Assembly: GCF_050281185.1 (NCBI RefSeq)
Contig: NZ_JBNNWS010000005.1
Location: 186,001-250,000 of the forward strand
Reading direction: 5' to 3'
DNA length: 64,000 nt
Source of the DNA: Heyndrickxia sp050281185
GTDB lineage: Bacteria > Bacillota > Bacilli > Bacillales > Bacillaceae_C
In this document: in pieces, positions 32,742 through 42,038 of the stretch
How positions within the stretch are numbered: the stretch's first letter is position 1
How the letters are laid out: each line of letters starts with the position of its first letter
Position numbers and translations under genes: made by a program
Notes under the pieces: model-generated
What the model was told of the DNA's origin: nothing
Database searches by the model: none
The model's input: the letters and a program-made list of their open reading frames with translations, nothing else

Positions 32742-34919
32742 TTAATCATTCACTTCCTCATAGCCTAAGCGATGATAAATTTCTTCAATAACCTTCCCGG
32801 CTGCTACAGGAATGACAGTACCAGGTCCAAATATCGCTGCCGCCCCATTTTCCTTAAGAAATGGATAATCTTGTGCCGGAATAACACCACCAATCACTAC
32901 AACAATATCTTCCCGACTAATTTTTTCCAGTTCCGAAATCAATTGTGGTAATAACGTTTTATGTCCAGCAGCTAAAGAACTCACTCCAATAACATGGACA
33001 TCATTTTCAGCTGCTTGTTTTGCTGTTTCTTCAGGCGTTTGGAAAAGAGGTCCAATATCAACATCAAATCCTAAATCAGCAAAAGCAGTTGCGATAATTT
33101 TAGCTCCGCGATCATGACCATCCTGCCCCATCTTCGCGATCAATATCCTTGGTCTTCTGCCTTCATGCTCCATAAATTGTTCTGACATTTCCTTCACTTC
33201 AGCAATTTCTTCTTCATTTGAAAAATGAGAGCTGTACACTCCACTTATTGAACGGATCACCGCTTTATGTCTGCCAGATACTTTCTCAATGGCATCTGAA
33301 ATTTCTCCTAATGATGCACGTGCACGGGCAGCATTTACTGCTAATTTGAGAAGGTTTCCTTCCCCTGTTTTAGCTGCATTTGTAATAGCTACGAGACTCG
33401 ATTGAACTGCTTCTTTATTCCGTGAGGCTTTTAGCTCTTTTAAACGTTCAATTTGCTTTTGTCTAACAATTGTATTATCAATATTTAATATTTCTAGAGG
33501 TTCTTCTTCCTCCAAGCGATAACGATTGACACCAATAATGGTTTCTTTACCCGAATCAATATATGCTTGACGTCGTGCTGCGGCTTCTTCGATGCGCATC
33601 TTTGGAAGCCCTGTCTCTATTGCCTTCGTCATCCCGCCTAAGCTCTCAATCTCTTCGATATGCTCCCAAGCTCTATTCATTAATTCATTTGTAAGCGACT
33701 CCACATAGTAAGATCCGCCCCAAGGATCAATCACATTTGTTATCCCAGTCTCTTCCTGTAAATACAACTGGGTATTACGCGCAATCCTTGCTGAAAAATC
33801 AGTAGGCAGGGCAATCGCTTCATCTAATGCATTCGTGTGAAGTGATTGAGTATGTCCCATGGCCGCTGCATGCGCTTCAATAAGTGTTCTAGTTACATTA
33901 TTAAATGGGTCCTGCTCTGTCAAACTCCACCCCGAAGTTTGTGAATGTGTCCGAAGCGCAAGTGACTTTTCATTTTTTGGCTGGAATGGTTTTATTAACT
34001 GTGCCCAGATTCTGCGTGCGGCACGCATCTTAGCAACCTCCATAAAATAATTCATGCCTATCGCCCAAAAGAACGATAACCTTGGAGCAAAGGAATCAAT
34101 ATCAATACCTGCCTTCAGACCTGTCCGAACATACTCTAAACCATCAGCTAACGTATAAGCTAATTCAAGATCTGCAGGTGCTCCTGCTTCCTGCATATGA
34201 TAGCCTGAAATAGAAATACTGTTGAATTTCGGCATCTTTTTTGATGTATATTCAAATATATCGGCAATAATTTTCATGGACATTTCAGGTGGATATATAT
34301 ACGTATTACGCACCATATATTCTTTTAAAATATCATTTTGAATGGTTCCTGCGAGTTTTTCTGGAGGCACACCTTGTTCCTCAGCAGTAACAATATAAAA
34401 TGCTAGAATTGGCAATACTGCACCATTCATTGTCATTGAAACTGACATTTGATCTAGTGGGATGCCCTCAAATAGTATTTTCATATCCAAGATAGAATCG
34501 ATGGCTACCCCTGCTTTCCCGACATCGCCAACAACCCTTGGATGATCTGAATCATACCCTCGGTGCGTAGCTAAATCAAAGGCAACGGACAAGCCTTTTT
34601 GACCCATTGCCAAATTACGGCGATAAAATGCATTACTCTCTTCTGCAGTAGAGAAACCAGCATATTGTCGGACCGTCCATGGCCGATTTACATACATGGT
34701 TGGATATGGACCTCTTGTATATGGAACCATCCCAGGTTTATCATCTAAATGTTCAACGGATTGAATATCTTCCTTCGTATAAAGAGGTTTTACGGCAATA
34801 TTTTCATTGGTTTCGAACAACAGCGTATCAAAAGAATTTGTAATATCCCAATTATTTAAATCATTTTTATTAGATTCAATGAAGGGATCAATTGCTTGAA
34901 AATTAGGTTTACTATTCAT
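32742..34919 (-). CDS. mutB: Methylmalonyl-CoA mutase, large (B12-binding) subunit
   Basis: 725 aa. Converts (R)-methylmalonyl-CoA to succinyl-CoA. The TIM barrel covers about 1-560 with YTRGPYPTMY (substrate Tyr region) and RTHSQTSGWSLTEQDP; the C-terminal cobalamin domain has KMGQDGHDRGAK, where the histidine is the lower axial ligand, and later VVIGGVIP and GPGT. Needs adenosylcobalamin. It starts directly after the mutA stop and is followed by meaB, so the three genes form one translationally coupled operon. Succinyl-CoA then enters the TCA cycle. Confidence 0.96.
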   Translation of the reverse strand: MNSKPNFQAIDPFIESNKNDLNNWDITNSFDTLLFETNENIAVKPLYTKEDIQSVEHLDDKPGMVPYTRGPYPTMYVNRPWTVRQYAGFSTAEESNAFYRRNLAMGQKGLSVAFDLATHRGYDSDHPRVVGDVGKAGVAIDSILDMKILFEGIPLDQMSVSMTMNGAVLPILAFYIVTAEEQGVPPEKLAGTIQNDILKEYMVRNTYIYPPEMSMKIIADIFEYTSKKMPKFNSISISGYHMQEAGAPADLELAYTLADGLEYVRTGLKAGIDIDSFAPRLSFFWAIGMNYFMEVAKMRAARRIWAQLIKPFQPKNEKSLALRTHSQTSGWSLTEQDPFNNVTRTLIEAHAAAMGHTQSLHTNALDEAIALPTDFSARIARNTQLYLQEETGITNVIDPWGGSYYVESLTNELMNRAWEHIEEIESLGGMTKAIETGLPKMRIEEAAARRQAYIDSGKETIIGVNRYRLEEEEPLEILNIDNTIVRQKQIERLKELKASRNKEAVQSSLVAITNAAKTGEGNLLKLAVNAARARASLGEISDAIEKVSGRHKAVIRSISGVYSSHFSNEEEIAEVKEMSEQFMEHEGRRPRILIAKMGQDGHDRGAKIIATAFADLGFDVDIGPLFQTPEETAKQAAENDVHVIGVSSLAAGHKTLLPQLISELEKISREDIVVVIGGVIPAQDYPFLKENGAAAIFGPGTVIPVAAGKVIEEIYHRLGYEEVND

Positions 34920-36773
34920 TTATTTCACCTCCCACAGTTTTAACAGGGATGTTAATTTCTCTATCAAGTTTTGATTCATATAAATTGAACCTGAGATTCC
35001 ACTTACTTTCAATTCAACTAACTTTTCATCAGAAAATTTACCAGCAATATCTAAGATTCCGTACTTATTTTGCTGTTTAAACCATTCTGCTATTTTTATA
35101 GCAAACTGTTCATATGATTCTTCAGTACCGCAAATGCAATAATAAAAGTATTTCGTTTCCTCTACAAATTTTTGTATTTCATTTAAACTATTGCATTCAT
35201 TGCTCCATATAGCTTTTATTCCTCCCGCAGCTAAAAAACCAGAAACAAAATCCGCTTTTTCCTTATGGCTTTTTAATTTTCCTAAGCAAATTAATCCAGC
35301 TACAGGAGCTGCCCCACTCTTTTCAAGCACCACCGCTTGTTCTCTTAATTTTTCAAAAGCTGCTGCCATTCTAGTAGGCTTAATAGCTAGTTCTGTATTG
35401 CAGATATTCTCTTGGAAGGTTCCAGGGAAATGAACATGTTCAGAAAGATTGGCATAAACATTTGATCCAATAAGTGACTGGCTTCTAGTTTCAATATCCT
35501 TCATCCTATTTTCTAATATTTCTCTTATTTCCTTTTGAAGCCAACCTGATTCTAATACGTTAAGGATGCCACCTTTTGCATCTATTTCTTTAAAAAGCTT
35601 CCAGGATTTCAAAGCAAGTTCGTTCGTTAAAGTTTCAATATAATAAGATCCCCCGGCAGGATCACACACTTTATTTATATGTGCCTCTTCTCTTAGCAGC
35701 AATTGGATATTACGAGAGATTCTTGCTGAAAACTCATTCGTTTCTTGATAGGTTTCATCGAAGGCTGCGACATGAAGATAATCGATTCCGCCAAGTATAG
35801 CTGAAAAAGCTTCATTACCAGCACGTAAAACATTCACATAAGGATCCAGAGCAGATTTAGTAAATGTAGACGTTTCAGCACTGATTGTAACTTTTTGCTC
35901 ATCTTGGCATATTTCATAAGCATTCGCGATCGTAGACCATAGCTTACGAAATGCCCGCAATTTTGCGATTTCCATAAAGAAATTCCCACCAATTGAAAAA
36001 TGAAATACCATTTTATTAACCGTTTTTCTAGGATCCCAATTCTCACTTTTAAAGTGTTCAATATAGCATACAGCTTCTGCTAGTGCTATCGCGATTTCTT
36101 GCACAGCATTTGCCCCACCGTTATGGTATGGAGTTGTGTCAATTAGAATGGTTTTTACTCCATTCATGTGAATATCGGCTTCTTTGACTAGCTTAGTCCA
36201 GCTTTCAAACTGATCAATTGTTATGATTTCCGCTCTTTCTATCCCTCGTGAGATGATATCTGTACCGAAAACTCCTTTTAGCTGAGCACAATTTGGCAGC
36301 TGCTTTAATTTGCTGAAGATAGCTGGAAAATATCTTTTTGTTTGTAAAAAAATTGGAATTTCCGATAAGTCCACACCTTTAATATCTAGTAAATTCACTT
36401 GTTGAACATCCTTCATTCCATCTATATCAAACGAAAGAGCTTCTTGGCCCCGTTGTAGCACATTAGATAAAATCGGATGCAAATCATCCCAATTACGGTT
36501 ATAAAGTCTTTGCGCTATTTTCCAATTCATTCGAAAATCCCCTAGTTCACGGAACCCTCGTGTATTTAAGCAAGAGCCTGGAATTTGCTCAATACTAGTC
36601 ATATCAAGGTCTTCTTTCGTATACAATGGCTTTAAAATGATATTTTCATACGTCTTTTTCAATAAAGAATCAATACTTTTATTTTTAAGCGACACAATAG
36701 CCGAACTTTTCCATTCCTCTACAGAAAATGCTTGAAAAGATTGCCTTTTTAATTCATTAATATTTAATACCAA
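34920..36773 (-). CDS. mutA: Methylmalonyl-CoA mutase, small subunit
   Basis: 617 aa. Structural partner of MutB in the heterodimeric enzyme. It repeats the mutase barrel (PLYTKEDL, PGSCLNTRGFRE, RISRNIQLLLREEAHINKVCDPAGGSYY in pieces) but has no DxHxxG motif, so it does not bind B12. The start is taken as TTG at 36773 behind GGAGGGAGGAAATAA; the ATG at 36791 overlaps that site. First gene of mutA-mutB-meaB. A perfect cre-type operator at 36797-36810 lies just before it. Confidence 0.92.
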   Translation of the reverse strand: MVLNINELKRQSFQAFSVEEWKSSAIVSLKNKSIDSLLKKTYENIILKPLYTKEDLDMTSIEQIPGSCLNTRGFRELGDFRMNWKIAQRLYNRNWDDLHPILSNVLQRGQEALSFDIDGMKDVQQVNLLDIKGVDLSEIPIFLQTKRYFPAIFSKLKQLPNCAQLKGVFGTDIISRGIERAEIITIDQFESWTKLVKEADIHMNGVKTILIDTTPYHNGGANAVQEIAIALAEAVCYIEHFKSENWDPRKTVNKMVFHFSIGGNFFMEIAKLRAFRKLWSTIANAYEICQDEQKVTISAETSTFTKSALDPYVNVLRAGNEAFSAILGGIDYLHVAAFDETYQETNEFSARISRNIQLLLREEAHINKVCDPAGGSYYIETLTNELALKSWKLFKEIDAKGGILNVLESGWLQKEIREILENRMKDIETRSQSLIGSNVYANLSEHVHFPGTFQENICNTELAIKPTRMAAAFEKLREQAVVLEKSGAAPVAGLICLGKLKSHKEKADFVSGFLAAGGIKAIWSNECNSLNEIQKFVEETKYFYYCICGTEESYEQFAIKIAEWFKQQNKYGILDIAGKFSDEKLVELKVSGISGSIYMNQNLIEKLTSLLKLWEVK

Positions 36774-36796
36774 ATTATTTCCTCCCTCCATCTATT

Positions 36797-36810
36797 TGTA
36801 ACCGGTTTCA
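36797..36810. promoter_or_regulatory. CcpA cre site before mutA
   Basis: TGTAACCGGTTTCA fits TGNAANCGNTNNCA at every fixed position. It lies 24 bases before the mutA start, downstream of any promoter, where CcpA would block elongation or initiation when sugar is plentiful. The match is seen; control is inferred. Confidence 0.7.
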
Positions 36811-36976
36811 ATTTTTATAAAATAATATAAATTAAGAATTGCATATTATTATTTTAGTATAAATAATGTTCTCAATCTAGGTTTAATTCTTTTTTTATCA
36901 TCAATACTGGATCAAGGGAATGGAATTTTATAAACAATGAGGGAAATGGAAATAAATATTTAGAGACATGTTAAAA

Positions 36977-37011
36977 AGATAAAACCCGCCTTTATGTAAA
37001 AGACGGGTTTA
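36977..37011 (-). terminator. Terminator of the bkd operon
   Basis: AAACCCG (36982-36988) pairs with CGGGTTT (37004-37010), with inner TTT/AAA pairs, and T-rich sequence follows on the minus strand. Confidence 0.82.
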
Positions 37012-37014
37012 TTT

Positions 37015-38322
37015 TTAGTAAACTGAAGTTTCTTTTGAAATATTTTCAAGAATTTGCTTCACACGTTGTAGGAATCGGCCACAAACTAATCCATCTAGAA
37101 CACGGTGATCGAGTGACATACATAAATTCACCATATCACGAACAGCAATCATGCCATTATTCATAACGACAGGGCGTTTTACAATTGATTCAACTTGCAG
37201 GATAGCTGCCTGAGGATAATTGATGATCCCCATAGATTGGACCGAACCAAAGGAGCCGGTATTGTTTACCGTAAACGTACCACCTTGCATTTCATCGGCT
37301 TTAAGTGTTCCTGTTCGAACTTTATTAGCTAGCTCAAAAATTTCACGTGCGATCCCTTTAATCGATTTATCATCTGCATTTTTAATAACAGGGACAAATA
37401 AAGCATCATCTGTAGCGACTGCAATCGAAATATTAATATCTTTCTTTTGAATAATTTTATCTCCCGCCCACATCGAATTGATTTGCGGGAATTCTTTTAA
37501 GGCTTGAGCAACCGCTTTAACAAAGAAGGCAAAATAAGTAATATTAAATCCTTCACGTTTTTTGAATTCTGTTTTGATTGAATCGCGATACTCAACTAAA
37601 TTTGTTACGTCTAGTTCCATCATTGTCCATGCATGTGGAGCTTCATGCTTGCTTCTAAGCATATTAGTTGCTATTGCTTTTCGAACTCCACTCACCGGTA
37701 TTTCAATATCACCAGGCAGGACAGGGATGTTCGCTGCTGGTACTGTTGGTGCAGCAGGTTTTGCTGTAGCAGTTGGAGCCGGTATATTCTGAACAGTCTG
37801 CTGTGGCTGTGCGACAACCTGCTCCTCCGCTTTTGGAATATTTCCAGATTCAATAATTTTTAATAAATCTTTTCTTGTTATTCGACCATCTTTGCCTGTG
37901 CCACTAATTAGAGATAAGTCGATATCATGTTCCTGAGAAAGCTTTAAAACTGCAGGTGAATAACGAGCTTTCCCGCTATTTTCTTCTAACTTTTTCACTT
38001 GCTTACTTTGTTCTTGAGAAGGAACAGACTCGTTTTGAATTGTTTGTTCCTCTGTAACATTAGTAGTCGTTCCTTTACTACCCTCAACATCCATTGTGCA
38101 AATCACTTGACCTACTTCTAACGTATCTCCCTCTCCGGCAATTAATTCTTTTATCACACCCGTAAAAGAAGATGGAACTTCAGCATTTACTTTATCTGTC
38201 ATGACCTCAGCAATCGGATCATATTTATTTACATGGTCTCCAGGGGATATTAACCATTTACTAATCGTTCCTTCTGTTACACTTTCCCCTAATTGAGGCA
38301 TCGTTATTTTTTCTATTGCCAT
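37015..38322 (-). CDS. bkdB: Branched-chain 2-oxoacid dehydrogenase E2 (dihydrolipoyl acyltransferase)
   Basis: 435 aa. N-terminal lipoyl domain with the lipoylated lysine in VMTDKVNAE, a Pro/Ala/Thr-rich linker, a peripheral subunit-binding domain (RYSPAVLKLSQEHDIDL... GKDGRITRKD), a second Ala/Pro linker, and the catalytic core ending in SLDHRVLDG (active-site His). It takes the branched acyl group from E1 to CoA. It is the last gene of the operon, 30 bp after bkdAB, with AAAGGAGGT before the ATG. Confidence 0.95.
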   Translation of the reverse strand: MAIEKITMPQLGESVTEGTISKWLISPGDHVNKYDPIAEVMTDKVNAEVPSSFTGVIKELIAGEGDTLEVGQVICTMDVEGSKGTTTNVTEEQTIQNESVPSQEQSKQVKKLEENSGKARYSPAVLKLSQEHDIDLSLISGTGKDGRITRKDLLKIIESGNIPKAEEQVVAQPQQTVQNIPAPTATAKPAAPTVPAANIPVLPGDIEIPVSGVRKAIATNMLRSKHEAPHAWTMMELDVTNLVEYRDSIKTEFKKREGFNITYFAFFVKAVAQALKEFPQINSMWAGDKIIQKKDINISIAVATDDALFVPVIKNADDKSIKGIAREIFELANKVRTGTLKADEMQGGTFTVNNTGSFGSVQSMGIINYPQAAILQVESIVKRPVVMNNGMIAVRDMVNLCMSLDHRVLDGLVCGRFLQRVKQILENISKETSVY

Positions 38323-38352
38323 GTGGGTACCTCCTTTTGCAAAAATGATTAA

Positions 38353-39336
38353 TTAATATTCAGCTAATTCTCTCATCGCTTTTTCTACCTTATCTGGGTT
38401 AATCATAAAGAATTTCTCCATTGTAGGTGCATATGGCATTGCAGGAACATCCGGACCTGCTAATCTCATGATAGGAGCATCGAGATCAAATAAGCAATTT
38501 TCTGCAATAATTGCAGAAACTTCACCCATAATGCTTCCTTCTTTATTATCTTCAGTAACAAGTAAAACTTTCCCAGTTTTAGATGCAGCTTCAATAATTG
38601 CTTCTTTGTCTAATGGATAAACAGTACGAAGATCTAAAATATGTGCTTCAATTCCATCTTGCGACAAGCGTTCAGCTGCTTGAAGAGCAAAGTGGACAGA
38701 TAGGCCATATGTAATAACTGTGATATCATCTCCTTCACGTTTTACATCCGCTTTTCCGATAGGAAGTACATAATCATCATTAGGAACTTCACCTTTTATT
38801 AGTCGATAAGCACGTTTATGTTCAAAGAAAAGAACCGGATCTTCGTCACGAATAGCTGCTTTTAATAAGCCCTTTACATCATACGGGGTAGAAGGCATGA
38901 CAATTTTTAAACCAGGCTGATTCGCAAATACCGCTTCAACTGATTGGGAGTGATATAAAGCTCCGTGAACTCCACCACCATAAGGTGCTCTGATAACAAT
39001 CGGACAATTCCAATCATTATTTGAACGATACCTAATTCGTGCCGCTTCGGAAATAATTTGGTTTACAGCAGGCATGATAAAATCAGCAAATTGCATCTCT
39101 GCTATCGGTCTCATTCCATACATCGCAGCACCAATTCCAACCCCAGCAATCGCAGATTCAGCTAGTGGTGTATCAATAACTCGATCTTCACCAAATTGAT
39201 CATACAGTCCTTGAGTTGCTTTAAAAACTCCGCCTTTTTTCCCAACGTCTTCCCCTAAAACAAAAACTTTAGGGTCACGCTCCATTTCTTCACGAATAGC
39301 CATTGTAACCGCATCAATATAAGATATTACTGGCAT
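38353..39336 (-). CDS. bkdAB: Branched-chain 2-oxoacid dehydrogenase E1 beta
   Basis: 327 aa. Beta subunit of the thiamine-diphosphate E1 component. VFVLGEDVGKKGGVFKAT, the RAPYGGGVHGALYHSQS loop and LRTVYPLDKEAI are E1-beta signatures. With BkdAA it decarboxylates the keto acids of Val, Leu and Ile. Gap of 27 bp to bkdAA; no separate promoter seen. Confidence 0.95.
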   Translation of the reverse strand: MPVISYIDAVTMAIREEMERDPKVFVLGEDVGKKGGVFKATQGLYDQFGEDRVIDTPLAESAIAGVGIGAAMYGMRPIAEMQFADFIMPAVNQIISEAARIRYRSNNDWNCPIVIRAPYGGGVHGALYHSQSVEAVFANQPGLKIVMPSTPYDVKGLLKAAIRDEDPVLFFEHKRAYRLIKGEVPNDDYVLPIGKADVKREGDDITVITYGLSVHFALQAAERLSQDGIEAHILDLRTVYPLDKEAIIEAASKTGKVLLVTEDNKEGSIMGEVSAIIAENCLFDLDAPIMRLAGPDVPAMPYAPTMEKFFMINPDKVEKAMRELAEY

Positions 39337-39363
39337 TTTTATACCCTCCTGTTCTCCTATAAA

Positions 39364-40362
39364 CTAAAGCTCTGTTCCATATACGTATTTCAACGCTTCT
39401 TCTGGTTCTGCATATGGAGCATTTTCGGCATAATCGGTTGCTTCATTTACTTGTTTCATTATTCGATCGTTGATTTCTTTTTCAAGTTGATCGTCCATCA
39501 CACCTGTTTCTTTTAAGTAAGCCCCAAAAGTGATAATCGAATCCTTCGTTCTTGCCTCTGCCACTTCATCTGGAGAACGATATGTACGATCATCATCATC
39601 AGAAGAGTGCGCTGTTAGACGATATGAAACGGCCTCAATTAGAGTTGGCCCCTCACCACGACGACCTCTGTCTGCAGCTTCCTTAACTGCTTTATAAACT
39701 TCTAACGGATCATTTCCATCTATCGTTACACCAGGCATTCCATATCCAATTGCACGATCTGATACGTTTTCACAGGCTAATTGCCTTTCAATTGGGACAG
39801 AAATCGCATATTTATTATTTTCACACATGAAGATTACTGGCAATTTATGTACACCTGCAAAGTTTGCTCCTTCATGGAAATCACCTTGATTCGATGAACC
39901 TTCCCCGAATGTAACAAAAGTAACTAAGTTTTTATTCTCCATTTTACCTGCTAGAGCGATTCCAACAGCATGGGGGACCTGTGTTGTAACAGGAGATGAC
40001 CCAGTTACGATGCGATTTTTCTTTTGACCAAAATGCCCTGGCATCTGGCGACCTCCAGAATTCGGATCCTCCGCCTTTGCAAATCCTGACAGCATTAGTT
40101 CTTTTGGAGTCATTCCAAAAGTTAAAACAACACCTAGATCACGGTAGTATGGTAAAACATAGTCATTTTCACGGTCTAAAGCAAAAGCCGCTCCAACCTG
40201 TGCAGCTTCCTGCCCTTGACACGAAATAACAAAAGGAATTTTTCCGGAGCGATTTAATAACCACATCCGTTCATCTATTCTACGTGCCAACAGCATCGTT
40301 TCATACATCTCTAAAACCATTTCGTCACTTAATCCTAACTCTTTATGTCGATTTTCAGCCAT
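39364..40362 (-). CDS. bkdAA: Branched-chain 2-oxoacid dehydrogenase E1 alpha
   Basis: 332 aa. Alpha subunit carrying the thiamine diphosphate motif GEGSSNQGDFHEGANFA...CENNKYA. RQMPGHFG and the phosphorylation-loop equivalent SYRLTAHSSDDD also fit. Starts with ATG behind GGGAGGT, 39 bp after lpdV. Confidence 0.95.
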   Translation of the reverse strand: MAENRHKELGLSDEMVLEMYETMLLARRIDERMWLLNRSGKIPFVISCQGQEAAQVGAAFALDRENDYVLPYYRDLGVVLTFGMTPKELMLSGFAKAEDPNSGGRQMPGHFGQKKNRIVTGSSPVTTQVPHAVGIALAGKMENKNLVTFVTFGEGSSNQGDFHEGANFAGVHKLPVIFMCENNKYAISVPIERQLACENVSDRAIGYGMPGVTIDGNDPLEVYKAVKEAADRGRRGEGPTLIEAVSYRLTAHSSDDDDRTYRSPDEVAEARTKDSIITFGAYLKETGVMDDQLEKEINDRIMKQVNEATDYAENAPYAEPEEALKYVYGTEL

Positions 40363-40401
40363 AGTTCATTACCTCCCATTGAAAGATCATTTTTTTAACG
40401 T

Positions 40402-41826
40402 TCATGAATGAATTGCTTTCCCATCAGCTGCTAAAGCTGCTTCACCAATCGCTTCACTTAGTGATGGATGTGGATGAATGGTATGTGCAACCTCCCAAGG
40501 TGTTGCATCTAGCACACGAGCAAGACCGGCTTCAGAAATCATGTCAGTAACATGAGGTCCAATCATATGGACACCAAGAATGTCGTTGGTATCTTTATCT
40601 GCAACAATTTTCACAAAACCGTCCGATTCACCATACACTAATGCTTTACCAATTGCTTTAAAAGAAAATTTACCAATCTTAAGATTATATCCTTTTTCCT
40701 TAGCCTCGTTTTCTGTTAATCCTACACTAGCCATTTCAGGATTACTATAAATACACTTAGATATTAAGGTGTAATCTATTGGAGAAGGATTTTCACCTGC
40801 AAGATGTTCTACTGCAATAATTCCTTCGTGTGATGCAACATGTGCTAACTGAAGGCCACCAATTACATCACCAATTGCATAGATATGAGATTCTTTTGTT
40901 TGGAAATAATCATTTACCTGTATAAAGCCTTTTTCAACTTGTATATCTGTATTTTGTAATCCAATATTTTCTGTGTTAGCCATTCGTCCTACTGAAACAA
41001 GAATCTTTTCTCCAGTAAAGATTTGTTGTTCCCCTTTAATCTCTGCTGAGATGGAAACTTCTTCGTCCGCTTTGACTATTGTTTCAGGCAATACTTTTGC
41101 AGAAGTTACAATCTTAACACCTTTCTTCTTCATTATTCTCGCTATTTCTTTTGATATTTCGTGGTCTTCTGTAGGGACGATTCGATCAGCATATTCTATC
41201 ACGGTTACATCCACACCAAAATCATTTAACATTGATGCCCATTCGATACCGATTACGCCTCCACCAACAATAATAATAGATTTTGGTAACTTTTGCAGTT
41301 CAAGTGCTTCATCAGAAGATAATATATATTGCCCATCGATATCTAAGCCAGGGAGGGATCTTGGACGGGAGCCAGTTGCAATAATAACGTTTTTAGGGAT
41401 CAGCATTTCATTTTCATTACCATTATTCATTTCAACGGAAATCGTTCCTGGCATAGGAGAAAAAATAGATGGTCCTAAAATTCTCCCTATTCCTTCATAC
41501 ACATCAATCTTCCCTTGCTTCATTAAATGTTGAACTCCACGGTGTAATTGTTCAACTATCTTACTTTTTCTCTCTTGAACACGTTGAAAATTAAGCTTTA
41601 TATCACCAACAACGATTCCGAATTCCTCGCTTCGTTTCGTCGTAGAATAAACCTCTGCACTACGGAGTAAAGCTTTACTAGGAATACACCCTTTATGGAG
41701 ACATGTTCCACCTAGTTTTCCTTTTTCAACAATTGCTGTTTTAAGTCCTAACTGTGATGCGCGAATGGCAGCAACATAACCACCAGTTCCACCACCTAGG
41801 ATGACTAAATCATATTCTTGAGCCAA
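40402..41826 (-). CDS. lpdV: Dihydrolipoamide dehydrogenase E3 of the Bkd complex
   Basis: 474 aa. Flavoprotein that reoxidises the lipoyl arm with NAD. FAD loop ILGGGTGGYVAA, redox disulfide GGTCLHKGCIPSK, NAD loop IVGGGVIGIEWA and the C-terminal HIHPHPSLSEA with the active-site His-Glu pair. Start is TTG at 41826 after GAAGGAGGC. A MITE-like element lies between this gene and buk upstream. Confidence 0.95.
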   Translation of the reverse strand: MAQEYDLVILGGGTGGYVAAIRASQLGLKTAIVEKGKLGGTCLHKGCIPSKALLRSAEVYSTTKRSEEFGIVVGDIKLNFQRVQERKSKIVEQLHRGVQHLMKQGKIDVYEGIGRILGPSIFSPMPGTISVEMNNGNENEMLIPKNVIIATGSRPRSLPGLDIDGQYILSSDEALELQKLPKSIIIVGGGVIGIEWASMLNDFGVDVTVIEYADRIVPTEDHEISKEIARIMKKKGVKIVTSAKVLPETIVKADEEVSISAEIKGEQQIFTGEKILVSVGRMANTENIGLQNTDIQVEKGFIQVNDYFQTKESHIYAIGDVIGGLQLAHVASHEGIIAVEHLAGENPSPIDYTLISKCIYSNPEMASVGLTENEAKEKGYNLKIGKFSFKAIGKALVYGESDGFVKIVADKDTNDILGVHMIGPHVTDMISEAGLARVLDATPWEVAHTIHPHPSLSEAIGEAALAADGKAIHS

Positions 41827-41849
41827 AGTTTTGCCTCCTTCTTTTATTT

Positions 41850-42014
41850 AGGCTGTTTTCGTAAAGAATGTTGCTATTTCGTATAATGTATAAAAGCCTA
41901 ATATAGTTTGGTTTCAGGGCATCTTTTCTTTGAAAAGTGCATCTACCTAAATGATTTGATATTTTGTTATAAAGATTTTCGATTCAAAAGCAACAAAGTT
42001 AAAGAAAAGAGCCT
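41850..42014. repeat. MITE-like element inside the bkd operon
   Basis: 165 bp bounded by AGGCTGTTTTCGTAAAGAATG and the inverted GTTAAAGAAAAGAGCCT end (18 of 25 terminal positions complementary). It is flanked by TTATTT on both sides (41844-41849 and 42015-42020), consistent with a target duplication. It fills the buk-lpdV gap. No ORF. Confidence 0.7.
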
Positions 42015-42038
42015 TTATTTAAGTTATATCTTTACCAC

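Noticed and set aside
40973..41533. 186-codon plus-strand open frame
   Set aside because: Shadow of lpdV on the other strand; no ribosome site and no family features.
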